NCBI GenBank assembly: GCA_002450755.1
Contig: DKAI01000160.1
Location: forward strand, 1-19,204
Direction of reading: 5' to 3'
DNA length: 19,204 nucleotides
Source: Deltaproteobacteria bacterium UBA6930
Lineage (GTDB): Bacteria; Myxococcota_A; UBA9160; UBA6930
Of this stretch, positions 6,786 to 13,716 are shown in pieces; the stretch's first letter is position 1; each line of letters begins with the position of its first letter. Below the pieces are notes generated by a model that was not told where the DNA came from, ran no database searches, and was given only the letters and a program-made list of their open reading frames with translations. The position numbers and the translations under genes are program-made.

Positions 6786-8637
6786 TCATACCCGCGAGAG
6801 CGACGGAGACGTCCTCCATGAAGAGGAATCGCTAGGAAAGGCTTACGATAGCCGTTTGGTGGCCCGTTTATGGCCTTATGTTCGTCCCTATAGGTGGCAA
6901 GTTATTGTGACCCTTCTTCTGGTTGTACCGTTATTCGTTTTCATGCTCGCTCCTGTCTTCATAGTAAAGAATGGATTGGATCATGTTTTTGGGTCAGAGA
7001 ATTTAAGCCCTGGTCCTATGGATCAATTGTTTGCTCCTCCGATGGGCTGGGATGCTCTTTTGTGGATTGCCGGTCTCTACGTTTTTGCGATAGCGATTCA
7101 TGCTGGTCTTGATTTTTTACGCATGGTTCTGATGGCAACGACCGGACAGGCAGCGATGAGAGATTTGCGAGGTGTAGTTTTCCGCCACGTGCAAAAACTT
7201 CACCTGGGATTTTTTGATAGATATCCTATAGGGCGCTTGGTAACTCGAACTACGAACGATATAGAGAATGTCGCAGAAATGTTTAGTCAGGGGATAATTG
7301 CATTTATTACAGATCTCTTGATCATGTTTGGAATCGCGGGTTTGCTGGTTTCTCAGGATCCTAAGCTAGCACTTTTAACTTTTTGCGTTGTTCCCGTCCT
7401 CTCTGTAGCGGCTACGATTTTCCGTCTCAAAGTTAGAGAAGCTTACCGTCTGGTTAGAGTTCGCATCGCCAGAATTAATACATTCGTTCAGGAATGTATT
7501 ACTGGCATGAAAATAATACAGTTGTTTTCCAGAGAAGATCGTAACGCGAGAGATTTCAGGTTGTTGAACGCAAGTCACCGGGACGCATGGTTTGAATCGA
7601 TACGATACGATGCGGCCTTGTTTTCTGTAGTTGAGTTGGCAAGCCAAATAACGATGGCAGTTGTAATTGCACAGGCTACCGATATCGCTTCGGCTGGAAC
7701 TATTTATTTTTTCATTGAGGGAATGCGGCTCTTTTTCATGCCTCTCCGAGACCTTTCCGCCAAATACGCTGTAATGCAATCTTCGATGGCAAGCTGCGAA
7801 CGCGTTTTTCAGATTTTGGATACCGAGCCCGAAATAATGGATCCGCGAGAACTGCCGTTTGGGGTCGAACAAAAGGTTCAACCCTCTAAAGGTGAAGTGG
7901 TTTTTGAGAACGTTTGGTTTCGTTACGATGCTGGGACTGAGTGGACTCTAAGGGATGTAAGTTTCCGGGTTGCGCCTGGAGAAAGGGTGGCGTTTGTCGG
8001 CGCAACTGGAGCCGGGAAAACTACAATTATCAAGCTACTCACGCGGTTGTATGACGTCGAGAAGGGTCGTATTTTGATAGATGGAGTAGATGTTCGTGAC
8101 ATGCCTCAGATGGTGCTAAGGCGAAGTGTTGCAACGGTGCTCCAAGATGTCTTTCTTTTTAGTGGTACTGTCCTAGAAAATATAAGACTGGGACGATCAG
8201 ATGTTTCGGAAGAAACCATTAGAAGGGCGGCGGATGCCATTGGCATTCGAAGGTTTCTGGGTGAGGGTTCCAACTTCTTGAATTCTGAGGTTAGAGAAAG
8301 AGGTTCGAATTTTTCTGCCGGTGAGCGGCAACTTCTTTCCTTCGCAAGAGCCCTCGCGCACGGAGCCGACATATTGGTTTTAGACGAAGCGACTAGTTCC
8401 GTTGATTCTGCTACCGAGGAATTTGTCCAGGAGGGGATTCAGAATCTGCTTGCTGGTAAGACGTCTCTTGTTATCGCGCACCGACTTTCTACTATTGAAG
8501 ACTGCGACCGAATTCATGTATTACAGCGAGGAAAGATACGAGAGAGCGGGGCCCATCGAGAACTCCTGGCGGGGTGCGGTATATATGAACGTCTTTATAG
8601 ATTACAATACTCCTCCCAACGCCCTCAAAAGCGGTAA
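6778..8637 (+). CDS. ABC exporter half-transporter with consensus catalytic glutamate
   Basis: Partner of the preceding exporter subunit, about 619 residues with the same membrane-domain then ATPase-domain layout. Using the start at 6778, Walker A is GATGAGKT at 408-415, the signature is FSAGE at 512-516 (departing from LSGGQ), and Walker B is ILVLDE at 532-537 with a normal catalytic glutamate; the switch histidine is present in IAHR. In a heterodimer this gives one good site (this Walker A/B with the partner's LSGGQ) and one poor site (the partner's Walker B Asp with this FSAGE). ATG 6778 is chosen because GGAGAGG lies 6 nt upstream. The frame stays open to an ATG at 6754, which has no visible Shine-Dalgarno. 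The overlap with the upstream stop implies translational coupling. It ends 185 bp before smc. Substrate unknown. Confidence 0.94.
   Translation: MASHTRESDGDVLHEEESLGKAYDSRLVARLWPYVRPYRWQVIVTLLLVVPLFVFMLAPVFIVKNGLDHVFGSENLSPGPMDQLFAPPMGWDALLWIAGLYVFAIAIHAGLDFLRMVLMATTGQAAMRDLRGVVFRHVQKLHLGFFDRYPIGRLVTRTTNDIENVAEMFSQGIIAFITDLLIMFGIAGLLVSQDPKLALLTFCVVPVLSVAATIFRLKVREAYRLVRVRIARINTFVQECITGMKIIQLFSREDRNARDFRLLNASHRDAWFESIRYDAALFSVVELASQITMAVVIAQATDIASAGTIYFFIEGMRLFFMPLRDLSAKYAVMQSSMASCERVFQILDTEPEIMDPRELPFGVEQKVQPSKGEVVFENVWFRYDAGTEWTLRDVSFRVAPGERVAFVGATGAGKTTIIKLLTRLYDVEKGRILIDGVDVRDMPQMVLRRSVATVLQDVFLFSGTVLENIRLGRSDVSEETIRRAADAIGIRRFLGEGSNFLNSEVRERGSNFSAGERQLLSFARALAHGADILVLDEATSSVDSATEEFVQEGIQNLLAGKTSLVIAHRLSTIEDCDRIHVLQRGKIRESGAHRELLAGCGIYERLYRLQYSSQRPQKR
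7476..7501 (+). repeat. Perfect 10-bp inverted repeat inside the second exporter gene
   Basis: TAATACATTC and GAATGTATTA flank the 6-nt loop GTTCAG. The stem is perfect and AT-rich, within codons for the intracellular part of the membrane domain. Neither a promoter nor a terminator is evident beside it. Confidence 0.5.
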
Positions 8638-8655
8638 ATGAAGAGTTAAGACACT

Positions 8656-8676
8656 GCTTCAAGCTTTAGTTGAAGC
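8656..8676 (+). repeat. Hairpin after the exporter operon
   Basis: GCTTCAA and TTGAAGC form a perfect 7-bp stem with a 7-nt loop, 19 bp after the exporter stop codon. It is not followed by a T tract, so it does not look like a rho-independent terminator. It may stabilise the 3' end of the mRNA or be a weak attenuator. Confidence 0.4.
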
Positions 8677-8693
8677 TAAGTTGTCCTCAGCGC

Positions 8694-8722
8694 TTGCGTC
8701 ATGCCTTAGAGAGTTGTTTAAT
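8694..8722 (+). promoter_or_regulatory. Candidate smc promoter
   Basis: TTGCGT (8694-8699), a 17-nt spacer and TTTAAT (8717-8722, five of six matches to the -10 box) fit a sigma-70-type promoter in the gap before smc. Only three bases of the -35 box match. Transcription would give a leader of roughly 95 nt. Confidence 0.3.
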
Positions 8723-8811
8723 CTCCCCATACCCCCAGAAACATTCCCTGTAGAATTTGTCCTGAGCCGTAGTCCTGGAATACTGCGCAAAGGGACTTTT
8801 ACCGAACCCGT

Positions 8812-8818
8812 AGGGGGT
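8812..8818 (+). promoter_or_regulatory. Ribosome binding site that fixes the smc TTG start
   Basis: AGGGGG lies 5 nt upstream of TTG 8823. This supports the non-ATG start, which also places the conserved KSLEVFGFKSF segment at the N-terminus as in other SMC proteins. GGGGGT (8813-8818) is exactly complementary to ACCCCC at 8731-8736 in the same leader, so the site could be masked. Confidence 0.6.
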
Positions 8819-8822
8819 CGTT

Positions 8823-11800
8823 TTGCACGTAAAATCGCTAGAAGTTTTTGGCTTCAAAAGCTTTGTCGACAGGGTCATTTTTGGATTTGAGCAGGGAATC
8901 ACAGCCATTGTGGGTCCCAATGGCTGTGGAAAGTCGAATGTAGTTGATGCCTTTCGGTGGGGGATGGGAGAGCAGTCGCCACGTAGACTCCGTGGAAAAG
9001 GCATGGAGGACGTGATCTTCGCGGGCTCTGAGCAAAGGGCTCCAGTGGGCATGGCGGAGGTCGTAATCACATTTGACAATAGCGATGGCTCCGCTCCTTT
9101 AGCTTTTTCTGCATTCCAAGAAATTGAGATTACGCGTCGCTTATATCGATCGGGTGATTCCGAGTTTCAAATTAACAAGGTTCCATGTCGCCTTCGTGAC
9201 GTGCTTGATTTTTTTCGCGATACCGGAATTGGTACACGGGGTTATGCGATTGTGGAGCAAGGTCGAATAGCTGAGATTGTTTCTGCTCGCCCTGAAGAAC
9301 GTCGGATTTTAATAGAGGAAGCTGCTGGTATAAGTAAGTACAAAGCTAGAAGGAGGGAGGCAGAACGCAAGCTCGAAGCCACCGAGCAAAACTTACTGAG
9401 AGTTTCCGATGTTCTCGGGGAGATAAAGCGCCAGATTTCTTCTCTCGAACGCCAGGCGAAAAAGGCGGCCAGATTTAAACGGTTGAGAGAGACGCAGCGC
9501 CTGCTGGAAGTATCGATTGCCAAAGAAGAGCGGGAAGATCTTATGGTGCTGATTGAGAGGCTTAGTCAAAAAGCTCAGGGACTATCTGACTCATTATCCG
9601 GGCTTGAGGCACAGTTGAGCAAGAAGGAGGCCTCACTTGAACAACATCGGGTAGATTTGGAGGAACGGGAGCGCACCGTGATGACGGAGTCCGAGAAACT
9701 CTTCGGTCTGCGCGCAGAGATAAAGGAACTGGAGGGGCGGATTAGCTACGGAAGGCGTGAGAGGGCCTCACTGGCTGAATCCATAGAATCTCAAAAAAGA
9801 GAATCTACCACCCTGGGCTCTCAACTCCAGGAGGCGAACGAAAATCTCGACCGTCAAGCAGACGAGTTAAGGTCAATTTCGGCAGCATTGGACCTAGATG
9901 AAAAGGCCATTAAGACTGCTGAACTTGAAGCGAAAGATGCTGAGTCAAGGCTTAGGACTGTTGAGGCGGACCGTGAAGAAGTAAACCGAGTGTTAGTAAA
10001 TCACCTTACTTTGATTGCCAGGTCAGAGGACAGAGTGGTGAGTCTAGTTGATCGCCGCGACGAAATAGATCGCAGAGTTCGTAGTTCAGATGAACGGTAC
10101 GAAGTACATCAGAATGAAAAACGACGAATAGACGGCAATCAAAAGACATTGGAAACCGGTTTAAGAAACTTACTTTCGGAACGCGACTCTCTCATGCATC
10201 GATCTAGGGATTTGTCGATTAGACAAAATGCAACTGGAGACCGCGTCCGTGATCTGAGTGTGAAATTGCGTGAGAAAAGAGAATTGCGAGAAACGAAGCG
10301 TTCCCGTCTTCAATCGCTGTCTGAACTAATCCAACGTCGTGAGGATCTAGGAAGTGCTGCACGGTTCCTTTTAAATGATGAACAATCGACACGCTTTGGT
10401 CTAAAGGGTCTGTTGAGAGATGTCGTCGAAATCGATCACGGGTTTGAGCGTGCGGTAGAAGTAATCCTGTCAGGTGCAGATGAAGCCCTAGTAATAGAAA
10501 ACGGCGAGCGAGCGTTGAATGCGATGGATGCCTTGAATATGGCAGAAGCGGGCCGAGGAGTTTTCGTCATTAAAGATTGTCACGCAGGAACGGTTTCAAC
10601 TCCTGTTCCCATGGGCGTTTCCTTGTTAGAGAAAGTGAGGGCTCAACCTGGAAATGAGGCGCTTGTCGGTCGCTTGCTTCAAGGCGTGAGTTGTGTCGAA
10701 TCCTTAGAAGAGCCCGTGACGGCCTACGGCGCGAGCCCACCCTGTACTTTTGTAACCCCCGGAGGGGATATCCTCTCAAAGGATGGAGTGATTCGGGGGG
10801 GTGGTGACGGTGGCGAATCGGGAGTTCTTGCCCGAGTAGGTGAAGTTCGTGAGCTCGAAATCGAACTTGAAGAACTAGAGAGGGAAGTCAGTGTGTGTGA
10901 GTCGGCTTTGGAAGAGGCGGAGCATGAGGCTGCCTCGATTGCAGACCAAGTTGAAAACCTTCGGAACCGCCACCACACGGCTGCTTTAGCTGTCGCGAGT
11001 CACGAAAAGGATCTGGAGCAATCAAGGGATCAGCTCAAGGCTATTGGAGAAGCTCAGGAGGATCACGTGGCGGCCCGTGCCTCTCTACTATCGGAACTAG
11101 AGGGGAATGAACAAGAACGTCGTGACCTTGAGGCCATTCTTTCTACTACTCGCCAAGAGCGTTCAGCAAGGCAAAATGAGTTAGATAAGCTGGGTGTTCA
11201 GATAGGCAGTGCTTCCCGTGAACTTGGTAGGATGAACTCTATAGTTACAGAATCTAAGGTTCAGCAGAGAAACAGGTTTGATATCAAACGACGAGTGGAA
11301 GGAACGCTTTCAGTTACTCAGAATGGCGTCGACGAATTACATCGATGGATTGAGCAGCGCGACGAAGATGTTCGCTCGGCGAATTTGAGAAGAGAGGAGT
11401 TAGCCCAGGAGATCGACGAATGCGAACGAGCTCTTACCGATCAACTTTCCGCGGAAGAAGCCGCTCGAAGGGAATCCGAAGACAAAAGGGAGGCTTTTGA
11501 GAGTTCAGCGGCTGAGGTCAGGGCACTTGAAGAGGCGACTCGAGCGGATCGACAGGCCGTAAATTCAAAGAGGGAAGAGCTTCAAAAGTCGCAGCTAGAA
11601 GCTCAAGAAAATCAGCTGCGCTTAGAACATTTGGAAGCAGGGATTCGCGACCGCTGGCATCTTGAACTCGCTCAATGGATGCCTCCAAATTTTTCTAATG
11701 TGAGTCGAATCGGTGTCGGTATTGAAGTCGAAGAGAATCCAGAAGGGTCGGACGCCGAGTCTGAAGAGGGACTTGATCGTCGAGAGGCGGAAAAGAACGC

Positions 11801-12464
11801 CGAACTTCTGCGGCAAGACAGTTCTACGCGAAAAGCGGAGCTCGAAGACGTCCGACGCAAAGTTGAATCTGTAGGGGAAGTTAACCTGGGTGCCATCGAA
11901 GAGCATGAAGAACTGCGCGAGAGAAACCGCTTCCTGACGGGCCAAAAAGAGGACCTCGAATACAGCGTGGCACAGTTGAGGGACGCAATTTCTCGAATAA
12001 ATCGGACCAGCCGAAAAAGATTCAAAGAAACTTTTGACGCAGTAAAGGAAAAGTTTGAATCAAATTTTCCTAGATTGTTTAGGGGAGGAAAGGCTTCTCT
12101 TAGCCTTTCGGAATCAGAAGATGTGTTGGATGCGGGAATCGAAATCATGGCCCAGCCCCCGGGTAAAAAACTTCAAAGTGTCAACCTTCTCTCGGGTGGC
12201 GAGAAGACTATGACCGCTCTTGCCTTACTTATTTCAGTATTTCAAGTTCGTCCTTCCCCTTTCTTCCTTTTAGATGAAGTAGATGCCGCACTCGATGATG
12301 CGAATGTTGGACGGTTTAACGAAATGCTGGCGGAGCTTGCTGATGAGTCTCAGTTCCTGTTGATTACTCACAACAAGAGGACGATCGAGGTAGCCAAGAC
12401 CCTATACGGCGTGACCATGGAAGAAAAAGGAGTCTCAAAGCTGGTAGGTGTGGAGCTCGCCTAG
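8823..12464 (+). CDS. smc: Chromosome segregation/condensation ATPase SMC
   Basis: SMC dimers organise and help segregate the nucleoid, usually with ScpA and ScpB, which are not in this window. The protein has 1213 residues, slightly longer than many bacterial SMCs. An N-terminal head carries Walker A GPNGCGKS at 31-38. A long coiled coil follows to about residue 510, then a hinge at roughly 520-665 containing the glycine-rich RGGGDGG. The return coiled coil leads to a C-terminal head with LSGGE at 1123-1127 and Walker B FFLLDE at 1147-1152, including catalytic Glu1152. An acidic low-complexity insert lies near residues 968-990, just before the conserved GEVNLGAIEE segment. The start is TTG, supported by AGGGGG 5 nt upstream. 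It has its own upstream gap and is followed 34 bp later by ftsY, the smc-ftsY order known from other bacteria; no rnc gene precedes it here. Confidence 0.98.
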   Translation: MHVKSLEVFGFKSFVDRVIFGFEQGITAIVGPNGCGKSNVVDAFRWGMGEQSPRRLRGKGMEDVIFAGSEQRAPVGMAEVVITFDNSDGSAPLAFSAFQEIEITRRLYRSGDSEFQINKVPCRLRDVLDFFRDTGIGTRGYAIVEQGRIAEIVSARPEERRILIEEAAGISKYKARRREAERKLEATEQNLLRVSDVLGEIKRQISSLERQAKKAARFKRLRETQRLLEVSIAKEEREDLMVLIERLSQKAQGLSDSLSGLEAQLSKKEASLEQHRVDLEERERTVMTESEKLFGLRAEIKELEGRISYGRRERASLAESIESQKRESTTLGSQLQEANENLDRQADELRSISAALDLDEKAIKTAELEAKDAESRLRTVEADREEVNRVLVNHLTLIARSEDRVVSLVDRRDEIDRRVRSSDERYEVHQNEKRRIDGNQKTLETGLRNLLSERDSLMHRSRDLSIRQNATGDRVRDLSVKLREKRELRETKRSRLQSLSELIQRREDLGSAARFLLNDEQSTRFGLKGLLRDVVEIDHGFERAVEVILSGADEALVIENGERALNAMDALNMAEAGRGVFVIKDCHAGTVSTPVPMGVSLLEKVRAQPGNEALVGRLLQGVSCVESLEEPVTAYGASPPCTFVTPGGDILSKDGVIRGGGDGGESGVLARVGEVRELEIELEELEREVSVCESALEEAEHEAASIADQVENLRNRHHTAALAVASHEKDLEQSRDQLKAIGEAQEDHVAARASLLSELEGNEQERRDLEAILSTTRQERSARQNELDKLGVQIGSASRELGRMNSIVTESKVQQRNRFDIKRRVEGTLSVTQNGVDELHRWIEQRDEDVRSANLRREELAQEIDECERALTDQLSAEEAARRESEDKREAFESSAAEVRALEEATRADRQAVNSKREELQKSQLEAQENQLRLEHLEAGIRDRWHLELAQWMPPNFSNVSRIGVGIEVEENPEGSDAESEEGLDRREAEKNAELLRQDSSTRKAELEDVRRKVESVGEVNLGAIEEHEELRERNRFLTGQKEDLEYSVAQLRDAISRINRTSRKRFKETFDAVKEKFESNFPRLFRGGKASLSLSESEDVLDAGIEIMAQPPGKKLQSVNLLSGGEKTMTALALLISVFQVRPSPFFLLDEVDAALDDANVGRFNEMLAELADESQFLLITHNKRTIEVAKTLYGVTMEEKGVSKLVGVELA
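8900..8928 (+). repeat. Perfect 11-bp hairpin over the smc Walker A codons
   Basis: CACAGCCATTG and CAATGGCTGTG are exact inverted copies around a 7-nt loop, 77 nt inside the smc reading frame, and a flanking T-G could add a wobble pair. It covers the codons for the Walker A region. It is the longest perfect short-loop stem I found in the window. Confidence 0.6.
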
Positions 12465-12490
12465 GGTTTAATAAAAAAACCGTTAAGGTT
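12465..12490 (+). promoter_or_regulatory. Two competing small hairpins between smc and ftsY
   Basis: GGTTT (12465-12469) can pair with AAACC (12477-12481); the AACC part can instead pair with GGTT (12487-12490), which overlaps the ftsY Shine-Dalgarno AAGG (12485-12488). Stems are 4-5 bp and weak. No terminator-like T tract is present, so smc and ftsY are probably co-transcribed. Confidence 0.25.
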
Positions 12491-12498
12491 CACTCTCA

Positions 12499-13716
12499 AT
12501 GAATATCAGTCTCGTTAGCATGGCCGAGTTTACTACTTGGGCCCAAACAAACCTCATGGTTCTATTAGTTTTTGCACTAATTTTCCTTACGGTTTTCGCA
12601 TTGATCGTTCGAGCTTTCTCGCAGAGGAAAAAGCGAGAAAACTTTCGGCAATCGTGCACGCATACTGAAAAAGGGGAACCCCCCTTTTTGTTGTCGAAAA
12701 CAGGGGAGGCTGAAGAGGAATCCAAAGATATCCAAACGGCCGAGAAACTAAAAAATAAGGCGTTAGGCTCTGTTCCGGACGTCAAAAAAGAGCCGAAATC
12801 CAGCGAGCAAAGATTCTCACTCAATGAACGACTTAGTCTCACGAGGGAGACCGTATTTGGCAGGATTGGATCGCTTCTCGGTTCTAAAAAAATTGACACA
12901 ACAATTCTGCAAGATTTAGAGTCCCTTCTTTTTTCTGCAGACCTTGGAGTTAGAACCGCTGAGTCACTTTTGCTGGCGGTAAAAGAGCGCGCGAACAACG
13001 GAGGGCTGGAGGAAGTTCGAGCGGTTCTTAAGGAAGAACTTACAAGGAGACTCAGGACCGTAGAGGCTCCTAGCCTAGTGGGCAGTTCAGTCGGCAAACC
13101 TTATGTAATTTTAGTCCTCGGAGTTAATGGTTCGGGGAAAACGACTACCATCGGAAAGCTGGCGTTTAGGTTCGCGAAAACGGGGAAAAAGGTTCTCTTG
13201 GGCGCCGCAGATACATTCCGAGCTGCGGCAGTTGAACAGCTAGAAACCTGGGGAAAGCGATCGAATTGTGAAGTAATTTCGGGTCCGGACTCGGGTGATC
13301 CCGCAGCGGTTGCATTTGATACTGTAAAGACAGCGAAAGAAAAAGGTTTTGATGTAGCGATTATAGATACGGCGGGTCGATTGCAAACTAAAGAGCCTCT
13401 GATGGAACAGCTCGGAAAGATATACCGGATTTTAGGTCGTGACTTGAAGGGGGCGCCGCACGAAACTCTTCTCGTCCTCGATGCAAACACAGGTCAAAAC
13501 GCAATTAATCAGACCAGACTTTTTAGTGAGGTCGCGCCAGTTACGGGACTCGCGTTGACGAAGCTAGATGGAAGCGCCAAAGGTGGCATCTTAGTGGGTC
13601 TTGCGGACGAATTTCATATCCCTGTAAGGCTGATTGGAGTAGGAGAGAAAATCGAAGACCTCCGCGATTTTGACTCGGCCGAGTTTGTCGAGGCCTTATT
13701 CGGTGAGTCTTCCTAA
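12499..13716 (+). CDS. ftsY: Signal recognition particle receptor FtsY, with an N-terminal membrane helix
   Basis: FtsY is the SRP receptor: a GTPase that docks Ffh-bound ribosomes at the inner membrane for co-translational insertion. The protein has 405 residues. Residues 19-37 form a convincing transmembrane helix followed by a basic stretch (RKKR), then a charged linker, then the N and G domains from about residue 105. G-domain motifs are GVNGSGKT at 208-215, DTFRAAA, DTAGR at 290-294 and TKLD at 354-357, ending with the GVGEKIEDLRDF segment typical of FtsY. A true N-terminal helix differs from the amphipathic attachment of E. coli FtsY; helix-anchored FtsY is known in some other bacteria. 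ATG 12499 has AAGG 10 nt upstream; an internal ATG at 12520 would still keep the helix. It follows smc closely and touches glpK, so it is probably mid-operon. Confidence 0.97.
   Translation: MNISLVSMAEFTTWAQTNLMVLLVFALIFLTVFALIVRAFSQRKKRENFRQSCTHTEKGEPPFLLSKTGEAEEESKDIQTAEKLKNKALGSVPDVKKEPKSSEQRFSLNERLSLTRETVFGRIGSLLGSKKIDTTILQDLESLLFSADLGVRTAESLLLAVKERANNGGLEEVRAVLKEELTRRLRTVEAPSLVGSSVGKPYVILVLGVNGSGKTTTIGKLAFRFAKTGKKVLLGAADTFRAAAVEQLETWGKRSNCEVISGPDSGDPAAVAFDTVKTAKEKGFDVAIIDTAGRLQTKEPLMEQLGKIYRILGRDLKGAPHETLLVLDANTGQNAINQTRLFSEVAPVTGLALTKLDGSAKGGILVGLADEFHIPVRLIGVGEKIEDLRDFDSAEFVEALFGESS

Noticed and set aside
7375..7881. Minus-strand open frame of 168 codons inside the second exporter gene
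   Set aside because: It overlaps conserved exporter sequence and its composition shows no recognisable fold.
8656..8690. Rho-independent terminator after the exporter genes
   Set aside because: The stem is good but no T-rich tail follows, so it is reported only as a hairpin.
8681..9079. Short open frames on both strands across the exporter-smc gap
   Set aside because: They run into the conserved N-terminus of SMC in other frames, have no motif, and the gap is better explained by a promoter and leader.
11672..12148. Minus-strand open frame opposite the 3' part of smc
   Set aside because: Low-complexity serine-rich shadow of acidic coiled-coil codons, with no domain signal.
12483..13097. Long minus-strand open frame opposite the 5' half of ftsY
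   Set aside because: It is a Ser/Arg/Phe-rich mirror of a conserved coding frame, with no motif. ftsY is unambiguous on the plus strand.
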